Shown: positions 49,482 through 58,429, counted from the first letter of the stretch. The stretch is DNA of 64,000 nt from Paludibaculum fermentans (GCF_015277775.1 NZ_CP063849.1:5347501-5411500); one strand, 5' to 3'. Numbers and translations are program-made. The notes: generated by a model from the letters alone, not told the origin.

Positions 49482-50795
49482 TTGCGACGCGCTCTGCCAT
49501 TCCTGGGTAGGCTCCCCGATTTCCGCCGCGATCCCGTGGGCTTTCTTGCCCGCATGTCCGCGGAACAGGGCGACGTGGCCCGCTTCCGCCTGGGTCCGCA
49601 GAACGTCGTCCTGCTGCGCCACCCCGACGACATCCGCGACGTCCTCGTCACCTACAACCAGCGCTTTGTGAAGAGCCGCATGCTGCAGCGGACGCGCGTC
49701 CTGCTCGGCGATGGGCTGCTCACCAGCGAGGAGCCGTACCACACGCGCCAGCGGAAACTCGTCCAACCCGCATTTTATCGAGACCGGCTGGTGCGCTACG
49801 CCGCCACGATGGCCGAAAAGGCACGCGACGCCGGCGTCCGCTGGTCCGACGGGCAGTCGGTCGACCTCGACCAGGAGATGATGCGCCTCACCCTCTCCAT
49901 CGTCACGGCCACACTGTTCAGCGCAAATGTCGAGGCGGAGACGGCCGAGATCGGCGCCGCCATGTCGTCGATCCTCAACATGTTCAACCTGCTCATGCTG
50001 CCGATGAGCGAGTGGCTGATCCGCATTCCGATGCTCCCGTCGGCCCGGCGGTTTCGCGAGGCGCGCGGCCGGCTCGATTCGGTCATCTACCGCATCATCC
50101 GCGAGCACCGCCAAGCCCATGCCGACCAGGGCGACCTGCTCAGCATGCTGATGGATGCGCGCGACGAAGCCGGCAAGGGCATGAGCGACCAGGAGTTGCG
50201 CGACGAAGCCCTGACGCTGTTCATCGCCGGTCACGAGACGACGGCCATGGCGCTGAACTGGACCTGGTACCTGCTGGCACAGAATCCGGACGTCGAACGC
50301 CGGTTTCATGAGGAGCTCGATACCGTCCTGCAGGGCCGGCTGCCCGGATACGACGACTTCGCCAAACTGCCGGTGACCGAGAGTATTTTCGCGGAGTCGA
50401 TGCGGCTCTATCCGCCGGCCTGGGGCATCGGCCGGCGGGCGATTGCGGCCCATACCGTGCGTGGAGTCGAGTATCCGGCCGGCACGATCTTTGCGGTCAG
50501 TCCGTGGGTAACCCACCGCAGCCCGACGCTGTGGGCGGATCCCGAACGGTTCGATCCCGATCGGTTTCGGGGAGAATCTCGCGCGGTACAACCGAAGTTC
50601 GCCTACTTCCCCTTCGGCGGGGGTCCGCGCGTCTGCATCGGCGAGCGCTTCGCCTGGCTGGAAGGGGTGCTGGTGCTGGCGGCGATCGGTCAGCGCTGGC
50701 GGTTTGAGCTCGATCCGGCGCAACCCGTTGAGCCGCAGCCTCTACTGACGCTGCGGCCCAAACACGGCATAAAGGTAACGATTCACCGGCGCTAG
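49482..50795 (+). CDS. Cytochrome P450
   Basis: This 437-residue monooxygenase shows the I-helix oxygen-binding motif AGHETTAMALNW, the E-x-x-R pair in ESMRLYPPAW, a PERFDPDRF meander, and the heme-binding FPFGGGPRVCIGERFAW with the cysteine at about residue 388. TTG 49482 is the start because GGGAGG (49465-49470) lies about ten bases upstream. There is no N-terminal membrane anchor, as expected for a bacterial P450. No ferredoxin gene is nearby, so the electron donor is unknown. Substrate not predictable. Confidence 0.93.
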   Translation: MRRALPFLGRLPDFRRDPVGFLARMSAEQGDVARFRLGPQNVVLLRHPDDIRDVLVTYNQRFVKSRMLQRTRVLLGDGLLTSEEPYHTRQRKLVQPAFYRDRLVRYAATMAEKARDAGVRWSDGQSVDLDQEMMRLTLSIVTATLFSANVEAETAEIGAAMSSILNMFNLLMLPMSEWLIRIPMLPSARRFREARGRLDSVIYRIIREHRQAHADQGDLLSMLMDARDEAGKGMSDQELRDEALTLFIAGHETTAMALNWTWYLLAQNPDVERRFHEELDTVLQGRLPGYDDFAKLPVTESIFAESMRLYPPAWGIGRRAIAAHTVRGVEYPAGTIFAVSPWVTHRSPTLWADPERFDPDRFRGESRAVQPKFAYFPFGGGPRVCIGERFAWLEGVLVLAAIGQRWRFELDPAQPVEPQPLLTLRPKHGIKVTIHRR

Positions 50796-50801
50796 GCCGG
50801 G

Positions 50802-52376
50802 CTATTTGGCATCGACACGGGGCGGAATCTTCTCCAGGTTCCCGATCTCGATGCCCAACGCCAGGCCGAAGCGGGCGAACTGCTCCATCCCGCTGAAGTC
50901 CCAGGACGCTTTATACTCGTCGCTCGGCTGGTGGTAGGTGGACCCTTCCTCCTTGGCCTTTTGTGCGGCGTAGTCGGAAGGCCGCCCCTCGTATTCGCCC
51001 CCCATATTGATGGAGAAGGCGGGGATGCCGACGCGAGCGAAAGAGTAGTGATCGGAGCGGTAGTAGCCGCCGGACTCGGGGTGGCCGTCGGGCTTGATGC
51101 TCAGGCGGTGGCGCTCGGCGACGGATTGGACCAGGGCGAAGAATGAGGTGCGGTCCGCGCCGGTCATGATTGCATCCTTGACCCGCCCGTACGGCGAGAA
51201 GGAGTCGAAGTTCAGGTTGGCGGCGATCTGGGCCGCCGGCAGCATGGGGTGATCCGCGAAGTAGCGCGACCCCAGCAACCCGCTCTCCTCGGCGGCGACG
51301 GCGACGAACCAGCCGCTGCGCAAGGGTTTAGGCTCCATCGACGACCAGGCGCGGGCCATTTCGATCAGCAGGCCGCAACCGGTGGCGTTGTCGATGGCTC
51401 CGTTGTAGATGGGATCGCCGTTGACCGGCTGGCCGATGCCGAGGTGGTCCCAGTGGGCGGAGTACAGGACGGCTTCGGAAGACAGTTTCGGATCGCTGCC
51501 GGGGACAACGCCGGCGACGTTCACCGTCTCAATGTCCTGCAGTTTGAAGTTGAACTTGCCGGCCACGTGAATCTTGCCGAGAGGCATGGCTTTGAAGCCG
51601 CGCTTGTCGGAGGCCTGCAGCATCTCTTCCACGGTCCTGCCGGCCAGGCCCAGCAACTGGGCTCCGGCGTCGGTCGTCACCCAGGCGGCGAGGGTCAGGG
51701 CGGGCTCGCCGGCGGCGCGGCGGACCTGGGGCTGGGCTCGGCCGTTGGCGCGCAGCACCTGCCAGCCGTAACTGGCGGTGGGGGTGGTGTGGATGATGAT
51801 GGCCGCGACGGCGCCCTGGCGGGCCGCTTCCTCGTACTTGTAGGTCCACCGGCCGTAATAGGTGAGAGCCTTTCCCTTGAAGAAGTTAGCGTCGGTGGAG
51901 GGCGGTTCGTTCGTGAACAGGACGACCACTTTACCCTTGACGTCTACTCCCTTGTAGTCGTCCCACTGGTACTCGGGGGCGACGATGCCGTGGCCGACAA
52001 AGACGGCCTCGGCGTCGAACTGCCCGGTGGGCTCCTGCGTGTGGGAGGTGGCCACGAAGTCGTCCAACCATTTGAAACTGATGGACTTGCCGCCGGCTGT
52101 GGCGGTGAGCGCTCCGCCCGGCTCCACTTCGACGCTGCGCAGGGGTACGCGCTGGAAGTAGGTGCCGTTTTCACCCCCGGGCTTGAGGCCGGCGGCGGCG
52201 AACTGGGCGGCGATGTACTCGGCGGCCAACTGTCCACCGCGGGCGCCGACGCCGCGGCCCTCCAGCAGGTCGCTGGAGAGGAACTTCACATGGGGGCGGA
52301 TGCGTTCCCCCTCAATCCGGTCGATCTGGGCGGATAAAGTGGCTGCGGCGGCCAGTAGCAGGATGGAGGATTTCAT
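50802..52376 (-). CDS. M28-family zinc peptidase with PA domain
   Basis: This 524-residue exported protein starts at ATG 52376 with a signal peptide (SSILLLAAAATLSAQ). A PA (protease-associated) region is inserted around residues 110-250. The zinc ligands occur in YSAHWDHLGIG, AIDNATGCGLLIEMA, AAEESGLLGSRYF and RSDHYSFARVGIP. It likely acts as an aminopeptidase in the periplasm or outside. It ends seven bases after the P450 stop on the opposite strand and follows the thioesterase gene closely. Confidence 0.88.
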   Translation of the reverse strand: MKSSILLLAAAATLSAQIDRIEGERIRPHVKFLSSDLLEGRGVGARGGQLAAEYIAAQFAAAGLKPGGENGTYFQRVPLRSVEVEPGGALTATAGGKSISFKWLDDFVATSHTQEPTGQFDAEAVFVGHGIVAPEYQWDDYKGVDVKGKVVVLFTNEPPSTDANFFKGKALTYYGRWTYKYEEAARQGAVAAIIIHTTPTASYGWQVLRANGRAQPQVRRAAGEPALTLAAWVTTDAGAQLLGLAGRTVEEMLQASDKRGFKAMPLGKIHVAGKFNFKLQDIETVNVAGVVPGSDPKLSSEAVLYSAHWDHLGIGQPVNGDPIYNGAIDNATGCGLLIEMARAWSSMEPKPLRSGWFVAVAAEESGLLGSRYFADHPMLPAAQIAANLNFDSFSPYGRVKDAIMTGADRTSFFALVQSVAERHRLSIKPDGHPESGGYYRSDHYSFARVGIPAFSINMGGEYEGRPSDYAAQKAKEEGSTYHQPSDEYKASWDFSGMEQFARFGLALGIEIGNLEKIPPRVDAK

Positions 52377-52380
52377 TCGA

Positions 52381-52773
52381 TCATGTCCTTTTGGCGGCAA
52401 GACGGGCGACGAACTTGGGAATGTTGATGACAAAGCGCTCGTGAGTTCCTTCACCAACCAGTTCTTTTTCGTCCCTGGCTTCGACTCGGAACACGACCCG
52501 GCGGTCGGCGACTTCGATGACCGTGGCAGTGAATGTTACAGACATGCCAACAGGGGTGGCGCCCAGGTGGCGGATGTTCACCGTGGTGCCTACGCTGTCT
52601 TCGTTTTCGTCAAGTAAGTGCTTGATAGTATTCCGGGAAGCCCATTCCATGTACGCGATCATGTGGGGCGTCGAGAGCACCCGGGCTTCTTCGTGGCCGA
52701 GGAAGTCGATGGCCACTTCCGGCGTCACCAGCAGCGGCAATTGGCCTGTGGTTCCAACCGGGATGTCATTCAT
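52381..52773 (-). CDS. Hotdog-fold thioesterase (FlK-like)
   Basis: This 130-residue product reads from ATG 52773. It fits the fluoroacetyl-CoA-thioesterase-like hotdog group: VLSTPHMIAYMEWASRNTIKHLL holds the central helix, SVGTTVNIRHLGATPVGM the second part. The strands VTFTATVIEVADRRVVFRVEARD complete the fold. The family removes CoA from small acyl-CoA esters. It lies four bases before the peptidase start, so they may share a transcript, although their tasks differ. Confidence 0.82.
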   Translation of the reverse strand: MNDIPVGTTGQLPLLVTPEVAIDFLGHEEARVLSTPHMIAYMEWASRNTIKHLLDENEDSVGTTVNIRHLGATPVGMSVTFTATVIEVADRRVVFRVEARDEKELVGEGTHERFVINIPKFVARLAAKRT

Positions 52774-52886
52774 GAGAATATGGTAGCGCGGTGGAGAGAG
52801 GGCTCGATTCCTCGATTCCAGTAACGTCAGTCCCAAAAACCGCATCCAACGGATTGATCGTATCCAACGATTGAGGATTTCATTAT

Positions 52887-53621
52887 TTGCCCGTGCTTTG
52901 TGCGCTGATAGTTTTGGGGCTGCTGTCACCCGCCACTGAGGTAGCGGTAGATAGACCAGAGACCCTTACCTTCTCGGGATTGGCTGACACCCAGGCGGAG
53001 CGTGAGAGTGAGCAGGCGCTCACCCGCTACCTGCAGGCGAGCCGGCGCAACCTCATCCGTGGAGTGAGCATGATGGCTCATTTCGCCGGGCGTTTGCCCA
53101 AGATGCAGAAGTCGGCCACCCTGGATGCCCGCCGCCGTGTGACCAAGGAAGGCGCGATCATCTACGAGCCGACCGAGCGCCAGGGCGACAGCACCGTCCA
53201 GAAGGAACTCATTGTCCGCTTCATCAATGGTGAGATGGAGAACTCCGGCAAAGAGAATACAAAGGTTGCCATTAGTAATGAGAACTATAAGTTCAAGTAC
53301 AAAGGCATCCGGGATCGGGCCGGGCGACAGGCGTATGTGTTCGAAGTAAACCCGCGCAAGAAGCGCGAAGGCCTGTTCAAAGGTGAGATCTGGATCGATA
53401 CCGACACGGCACTGCCGGTGCGCGAAGTTGGACGGTTTGTGAAGAGCCCGTCGGTGTTCCTCAAGAAGGTAGACTTCACCCGCGATTACACCATCAAAGA
53501 GGGTGTCGCCGTGCCGCAGACGATGGAGATCAACAGTCAGACCCGATTCTGGGGGATGGCGGAGTTAGCCATCCAGTACAGCGAGTTCCACTGGGAAGAT
53601 TTCCACGTGATGGCCAATTAG
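52887..53621 (+). CDS. Exported lipoprotein-sorting-like protein
   Basis: This 244-residue protein has an N-terminal hydrophobic signal (LCALIVLGLLSPATEV) after a TTG start. The mature part looks like a LolA/LppX-type half-barrel: strands such as YKFKYKGIRDRAGRQAYVFEV, GLFKGEIWIDTDTALPVREVG and the end PQTMEINSQTRFWGMAELAI. Such folds carry lipids or lipoproteins, but this is by fold pattern only. No neighbour suggests a partner. Confidence 0.55.
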   Translation: MPVLCALIVLGLLSPATEVAVDRPETLTFSGLADTQAERESEQALTRYLQASRRNLIRGVSMMAHFAGRLPKMQKSATLDARRRVTKEGAIIYEPTERQGDSTVQKELIVRFINGEMENSGKENTKVAISNENYKFKYKGIRDRAGRQAYVFEVNPRKKREGLFKGEIWIDTDTALPVREVGRFVKSPSVFLKKVDFTRDYTIKEGVAVPQTMEINSQTRFWGMAELAIQYSEFHWEDFHVMAN

Positions 53622-53736
53622 GCCGCCCGCCGCGCTTCTCTCCCCCGACCTTCATTCCATAGCCCTTTGATTTCAATCATTTAGTGCATCTATGTACACC
53701 GCCCGAGGCGGCGCACACGAAGCCTTAAACGAACAA

Positions 53737-53760
53737 CGGGCCGCCTGAGCAGGCGGCCCG
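53737..53760 (-). terminator. Intrinsic terminator of the RRM gene
   Basis: Positions 53737-53746 and 53751-53760 pair perfectly over ten bases with a four-base loop. The hairpin lies 22 bases after the stop of the RRM gene on the minus strand and is followed by TTGTTCGTTT. Confidence 0.75.
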
Positions 53761-53781
53761 AAGTATGATCTGGGTTGGTAG

Positions 53782-54132
53782 TTACCAGCGGGGTTCGCGC
53801 CGCCGGCCGCCGAAGCCGCCGCCGCCGCCACCGCCACGATCGCCACCGCGACCGCCGCCGCCACCGCCACCACCGAAGGGGCGCTCCTCACGAGGACGAG
53901 CTTCATTCACATTCAGCTTGCGGCCTCCGAAGTCAGCGCCATTCAGCGCGTTGATAGCGCGCTCGGCTTCGTCGTCGTTGGGCATTTCAACGAACGAAAA
54001 GCCGCGCGAGCGGCCGGTTTCACGGTCCGTGATGATGCTGACGCGGTCCACGGTTCCATATGCTTCAAACAAGCCCCGCACTGAGTCTTCGCTCGAGCTG
54101 AAGCTCAAATTACCTACAAAAATATTCTTCAA
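53782..54132 (-). CDS. RRM-type RNA-binding protein with Gly-rich tail
   Basis: This 116-residue protein has a single RRM with RNP2 NIFVGNLSF at the start and RNP1 GRSRGFSFVEM (about residue 45). A glycine- and arginine-rich tail follows. It uses a TTG start with GGAGCG upstream. Proteins of this kind bind single-stranded RNA and are often cold-induced in cyanobacteria and others. The tail of RGG-like repeats can also bind RNA. It has its own terminator and an unusually AT-rich leader. Confidence 0.92.
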   Translation of the reverse strand: MKNIFVGNLSFSSSEDSVRGLFEAYGTVDRVSIITDRETGRSRGFSFVEMPNDDEAERAINALNGADFGGRKLNVNEARPREERPFGGGGGGGGRGGDRGGGGGGGFGGRRREPRW

Positions 54133-54238
54133 GCAGACGCTCCTTCGTATTTGGACAGCTGGCTAGTTCGGGGGAGTTCAGACAGGCGGGAACAAACGCG
54201 GGTCGGACTCTAACCTACCTTCACACAGGCAATCTAAA

Positions 54239-54267
54239 TACCGATTCAGAATAGCAAACCTTGTCAA
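54239..54267 (-). promoter_or_regulatory. Possible promoter of the RRM gene
   Basis: On the minus strand, TTGACA (54267-54262) matches the -35 consensus. Below it the DNA is AT-rich, but a good -10 box does not fall at 17 bases; the best match TATTTA is about 21 bases away. The surrounding 54235-54305 stretch is much richer in A and T than the rest of the window. Confidence 0.3.
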
Positions 54268-54405
54268 CCATTAAAAGTTAAATATCATTAATCTATAGAT
54301 AGGTCAATGTGTGTGGATTGCCCTTCATCCATCCGGGGCCAAACCAGCCACAGGCCCCACAAATTCCTACACATGGCGCCTCCACGGGCACTACAATGAT
54401 CCCCA

Positions 54406-55413
54406 ATGAGACGCTTTGCCCTGCCCTTCACCCTGACTGTGCTTGCTACAGGCTTCGTCGCCGCTCAGCCGCCCAATGGCTACCCGACCATCGGCAAGAT
54501 CCACCGGGAAAGTCCGGCGCTGGACGCCCTGATTCCGCCCAACGCCACCATCGAAGTCCTGGCCTCCGGATTTGAATGGGCGGAAGGCCCGGTCTGGGAC
54601 AAGCGGCATGGCTTCCTGCTCTTCTCCGACATCCCCAACAACTCCATCATGAAATGGACTCGGGAAAAGGGTGTCGAGTTGTACATGAAACCCTCCGGCT
54701 ACACCGGAGTTTCCCAGTGGGGCACGGAGCCGGGCAGCAACGGGCTGATCCTGGATCCGCAGGGGCGGCTGATCCTGATGGAGCACGGCGACCGGCGTGT
54801 TGCCCGGATGGACACCAATGGCGGCAAGAATACATTGGTGGACGGCTACGAAGGCAAGCGGCTGAACAGCCCCAACGACGGTGTCCTGAAATCGAACGGT
54901 GACGTCTACTTTACGGATCCCCCGTACGGGCTGCCAAACCGGGGTGAAGACCCTCGGCGTGAAATGGACTATTGCGGCGTATTCCGATGGTCGAACGGGA
55001 AGGTCACGCTCCTGACTAAGGAGATGACGCTCCCGAATGGAATCGCCTTTTCTCCGGACGAGAAGACGCTCTATGTGGCCCAGAGCGATCCAGCCCACGC
55101 ATTGTGGAAGGCGTTTCCGGTGAAAGGAGACGGGACGCTGGGGGCGAGCCGCGTGTTCGCCGATGTCACCTCCCTGGTGGCGCAGTATCCGGGCTTGCCG
55201 GACGGCATGAAAGTAGACAAAAACGGCAACTTATTCGCATCAGGACCGGGCGGAATCCACATCTTCGCTCCGGATGGGACGCGGTTGGGCCGTATTGAGA
55301 CTGGCGAGGCCACCGCCAATGTCGCGTGGGGCGACGACGGTTCCACGCTCTACATCACCGCCGATATGTACCTGTGCCGGGTCAAGACGACCACGAAGGG
55401 CGCGGGCTGGTAA
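54406..55413 (+). CDS. SMP-30/gluconolactonase-type secreted beta-propeller
   Basis: This 335-residue protein has a signal peptide (ALPFTLTVLATGFVAAQ) and a six-bladed propeller of the SMP-30 type. FEWAEGPVWD carries the metal-binding glutamate, GKRLNSPNDGVL the asparagine pair, and LPNGIAFSPDEKTLYVAQSD the last metal aspartate. It is likely to hydrolyse sugar lactones outside the cytoplasm. The gene is transcribed away from the RRM gene and ends seven bases before the AAA protein gene on the other strand. Confidence 0.88.
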   Translation: MRRFALPFTLTVLATGFVAAQPPNGYPTIGKIHRESPALDALIPPNATIEVLASGFEWAEGPVWDKRHGFLLFSDIPNNSIMKWTREKGVELYMKPSGYTGVSQWGTEPGSNGLILDPQGRLILMEHGDRRVARMDTNGGKNTLVDGYEGKRLNSPNDGVLKSNGDVYFTDPPYGLPNRGEDPRREMDYCGVFRWSNGKVTLLTKEMTLPNGIAFSPDEKTLYVAQSDPAHALWKAFPVKGDGTLGASRVFADVTSLVAQYPGLPDGMKVDKNGNLFASGPGGIHIFAPDGTRLGRIETGEATANVAWGDDGSTLYITADMYLCRVKTTTKGAGW

Positions 55414-55419
55414 GCGCGG

Positions 55420-56976
55420 TCAGACGAAGTGCCGGCGGCGGCGGCGGCGCAGCTCGTCCAATCCGGCTTCAAAATCAGCGGGTTGCGGGATGGCATCCCC
55501 TGGAGCGCCGGCCCCCAGCACGCGCAGCAGCGCCAGGCGGGAAGCACGGTTACAGAGGCCCAGCAGATCCTCCCCGGTGAAGTCCTGGGTGGAGCGGGCG
55601 AGGTAGTCCAGGTCCGCCTGGAGCTTCGGCGTGCGGCTGGCCAACAACAGTTCGAGAATCTCCCGGCGCTCGTTCTCCGCGGGCAGGGGAATCTCGATAA
55701 TTTCGTCAAAGAAACCGGTCCCGAGCAAGGCCGGGTCGAGCCGGTCGATGCAACTCGTTGCGCCCAGCACAACGATCCCGCGCAGCCCGGCCAGGGCGCT
55801 CATCTCGGCCAGCAGATGTTGGGACAAGTAGGACTGCATCAGGTCCTCGACATGGTCCAGGAACAGGATACAGGGCGCGGATTGGCGGACCCGGCGGAAG
55901 GCTTCTCGTAAGGTCCCGGCCGGATCCTCGTGCTGGGCGTGGAAGATCTTGCCATGGAGAGCGAGGAAGCCGGCGCCGCTTTCACTGGCAACCGCCCGGG
56001 CCAGAAGGGTTTTGCCGACGCCGGAGGGCCCGCTGAGCAGGACGCCGCGGCTGCCGGAGACGCCCGCCCGGACATAGGCTTCAGCATGCCGGATGGGCCA
56101 TTCGATCAACTCCCTGAGCCGCTGCTTTTGAGGCTCCAAGCCGCCGATACCGCTCCAGCGGGCGTTGGGAGTTTCCAGAAACACTTCCCCACGGGCCGTG
56201 CCTTCGACGACGCGCAGCGCCATCAGGAAGTGGTCCATTCTCAGCCGGGGCTGTTCGCGCTGATGACGGCAGGCGGCGAGCACGGCCTCTTCGCAGATGC
56301 TGGCCAGATCGGCTCCCGTAAAGCCGGACGTGATCCTGGCGAGGCTTTCGAGGTCGATGACGCCTTCCACCGGAAGGCTGCGGACGCATGCTTCGAGGAT
56401 CTCTTTCCGGGCGACGCGGTCTGGCACGGGCATGACGATTTCCCGATCCAGGCGGCCCCGGCTGCGGAGCTCCTGGGCGATCGTGTTGGGCTTGGAACTG
56501 GCAGCAACAAGAAAGACCCGGCTGCCGGCTTCCGTGCAATCGACCTGTTTCAGCAGGTGAGCGACCAGAGGGAGTTCGGCACGACCCTGCTCGAAGACCA
56601 AACGAGGCGCCAGCATTTCAACATCAGACAGAAAGAGGATACTCGGCGGATGTGCTCGAGCTTCATCGAACACCTGCGTCAGGCCGCCGACCCCATCGCG
56701 GTAGAACTGGTCCAGTAAATGACCGCATTCGTGCGGAAAGAACGCTGCACCGCATTCCATGGCGGCAGTGCGCACCAGTCTCGTTTTGCCGCAGCCCGGG
56801 GGACCGGAGAGCAGGATCCCGCGCGGCGCCTGAAGTCCGAGGAACTGACCGGGCGAGCCGGATAGCACCCAACGGGTGAGTTCCTGGAGCCGCAGTTCAT
56901 GCGGCTTAGCAGCCCGGTCTGGAGAAGGTGGATGGATTGACGCCATGGTGGTGCCTGGGCAATCTGGATTGCCCAC
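55420..56976 (-). CDS. Tandem AAA+ protein with degenerate Walker B motifs
   Basis: This 518-residue protein has two CDC48-like AAA modules and no N domain. D1 Walker A is LLSGPPGCGKTRLV (about residue 55); its Walker B reads ILFLSDVEM where D-E-I-D is usual. D2 Walker A is LLSGPSGVGKTLLARAVA (about 310); its Walker B reads ILFLDHVEDL, with histidine for the catalytic glutamate. D1 keeps RGRLDRE, while D2 has GTGFFDE in place of the arginine fingers. GTG 56976 gives the longest frame; ATG 56946 is possible. It is the last gene of a PilZ and coiled-coil operon. Confidence 0.8.
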   Translation of the reverse strand: MGNPDCPGTTMASIHPPSPDRAAKPHELRLQELTRWVLSGSPGQFLGLQAPRGILLSGPPGCGKTRLVRTAAMECGAAFFPHECGHLLDQFYRDGVGGLTQVFDEARAHPPSILFLSDVEMLAPRLVFEQGRAELPLVAHLLKQVDCTEAGSRVFLVAASSKPNTIAQELRSRGRLDREIVMPVPDRVARKEILEACVRSLPVEGVIDLESLARITSGFTGADLASICEEAVLAACRHQREQPRLRMDHFLMALRVVEGTARGEVFLETPNARWSGIGGLEPQKQRLRELIEWPIRHAEAYVRAGVSGSRGVLLSGPSGVGKTLLARAVASESGAGFLALHGKIFHAQHEDPAGTLREAFRRVRQSAPCILFLDHVEDLMQSYLSQHLLAEMSALAGLRGIVVLGATSCIDRLDPALLGTGFFDEIIEIPLPAENERREILELLLASRTPKLQADLDYLARSTQDFTGEDLLGLCNRASRLALLRVLGAGAPGDAIPQPADFEAGLDELRRRRRRHFV

Positions 56977-56991
56977 TTACCTCTTCGTCCA

Positions 56992-57297
56992 CTAAAAGGC
57001 TTTCTTGATTCGAATGCGCGCAGTCCAGGAAGGCGGCGGGGCTGGCGGATCAGGCACAAGCTCGGCAATGGCGTGCGGCCTGCGCGCCTCCAGCAACCGG
57101 ATGCGTTTGTCCAGATCCTGCAATTGCCGTGTCTGGCGGTTCAGTGCGGCGTGCAGTTCATTGACGTAGAGTTGCCGCAGGTCCAGCTCTGTCCTGAGAC
57201 GCCGCACCTCGGTGTCCTTCTGCGCGAGGATCGATTCAAGGCGGTCGAGATGACCAGCCAGGATCTCCTCCGGCTCGTCGCGGTTTAATCCGTCCAC
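56992..57297 (-). CDS. Small coiled-coil protein
   Basis: This 101-residue protein is dominated by a heptad-rich helix from about residue 12 to 70 (ILAGHLDRLESILAQKD, VRRLRTELDLRQLYVNELHA, DLDKRIRLLEARR). A short proline-rich tail follows. No family is recognised. It lies 15 bases before the tandem AAA gene and 33 bases after the PilZ gene, all on the minus strand. It may therefore be an adaptor between the two. Confidence 0.65.
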   Translation of the reverse strand: MDGLNRDEPEEILAGHLDRLESILAQKDTEVRRLRTELDLRQLYVNELHAALNRQTRQLQDLDKRIRLLEARRPHAIAELVPDPPAPPPSWTARIRIKKAF

Positions 57298-57330
57298 ACC
57301 CTGCTAGTGGGTGGAAGACCGGGGAATTCT

Positions 57331-57633
57331 CTACTCGGATTCAGTCCATTGCAGGCCGCCGCCGAATTCGACACCGACCACAAACCCCATCCCTTTGGCA
57401 ACGCAGTGCCGGACGTGGGCTACGCCGGCGATGCGGAACTGCAGGCACTCTAGGTTTACCAAGGTACCGACGGGGATGGCGCGTTCGAGTTCCAGGCGTA
57501 TCCCGCCACGGGAAATATTCAGGCACTTGGCAGGCGAGTGGAACGAATGCCCTTCGACCGTCCGCCAGTGAACCTTGACCTTGCCCGGTAGGGGGTGGCG
57601 GACGTGCCGCCGTTCTTCGTTTTTTGCCGCCAT
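57331..57633 (-). CDS. PilZ-domain protein
   Basis: This 100-residue protein is a single PilZ domain. The c-di-GMP motifs are RRHVR (RxxxR) at about residues 8-12 and NISRGG (D/NxSxxG form, here with N) at about residues 39-44. Strands ending KGMGFVVGVEF complete the barrel. It probably senses c-di-GMP and passes the signal to another protein. The downstream coiled-coil and AAA genes are the nearest candidates. It is the first gene of that cluster. Confidence 0.85.
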   Translation of the reverse strand: MAAKNEERRHVRHPLPGKVKVHWRTVEGHSFHSPAKCLNISRGGIRLELERAIPVGTLVNLECLQFRIAGVAHVRHCVAKGMGFVVGVEFGGGLQWTESE

Positions 57634-57813
57634 TGCCGCCTACACCTAAATGAGTGAAACATCCCGAGCCTAATCTGGGTGTAGTTGATGCGGCGGCAGA
57701 ATGCAAGGGGGAGTAATCCAATTCAGCGGACACCCGTCATGAGAGGTGAGGATGATGCGGCCCTTCGGACAGTGCCGCAAGGAAGCCCGGAAGAGATTGA
57801 AGGAACTGACGTT

Positions 57814-58410
57814 ATGAAACGCCTCACGGTCGTGATGTTCATGCTGGCAGGCACCCTGCTGGCTCAGGGGCCGGGCGGCCCCGGATTTCGGCACAACGGG
57901 ATGGGCCCCCGGCAGCAGCAGATGCAGCCGGCCGGAAACGCTGACGCGCTGAAACAGTATCTTGGCTTAACAGATGCGCAAGTCCAGCAGTTGAAGGACT
58001 TGCGGAAGCAGCAGGCGGAATCGCAGCGGCCCGTCATGGAGCAGATTCGCGATAAGCGGCAACAACTGCGGGACGCGGTGCGGGCGGCCAATCCGGATGC
58101 CGCGCTCATCGGCCAATTGACGGTGGATATCAAGAAACTCACTGAGTCGATGCTCGCCAATCGCACCGATCTGCAGGCGAAGGCGCAGGCCCTGCTCACT
58201 CCGGACCAGAAGACCAAGATGGCCGCGTTGGAGCAGGCGCAGAAACTGATGCCGGCCGCGGGCCAGGCGACGTCGCTGGGTCTGCTCGCACCCCTGGCCG
58301 GGACAGCCGGACAGGCGGGCATGGGCCCGGGGATGATGGGGCGGCCGCGGCAGGGCCGAATGATGATGCGCCCGAACGGACCACCGCCGCCAGCGGCGAA
58401 TCAACAGTAA
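57814..58410 (+). CDS. Spy/CpxP-like periplasmic protein
   Basis: ATG 57814, with AAGGAA eight bases upstream, gives a 198-residue exported protein (LTVVMFMLAGTLLAQ signal). The core has the LTxxQ-type helix YLGLTDAQVQQLKDLRKQQ. A second helix block follows, LTVDIKKLTESMLANRTDLQ and LTPDQKTKMAALEQAQKLM. That fits the Spy/CpxP chaperone fold that protects proteins under envelope stress. A glycine-, proline- and methionine-rich tail ends the protein. A terminator follows. Confidence 0.8.
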   Translation: MKRLTVVMFMLAGTLLAQGPGGPGFRHNGMGPRQQQMQPAGNADALKQYLGLTDAQVQQLKDLRKQQAESQRPVMEQIRDKRQQLRDAVRAANPDAALIGQLTVDIKKLTESMLANRTDLQAKAQALLTPDQKTKMAALEQAQKLMPAAGQATSLGLLAPLAGTAGQAGMGPGMMGRPRQGRMMMRPNGPPPPAANQQ

Positions 58411-58429
58411 TTTGAACGAGGTAGAGGAG

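Noticed and set aside
48966-50723. A 585-codon open frame on the minus strand
   Set aside because: It is antisense to the P450 gene, whose heme and I-helix motifs are clear.
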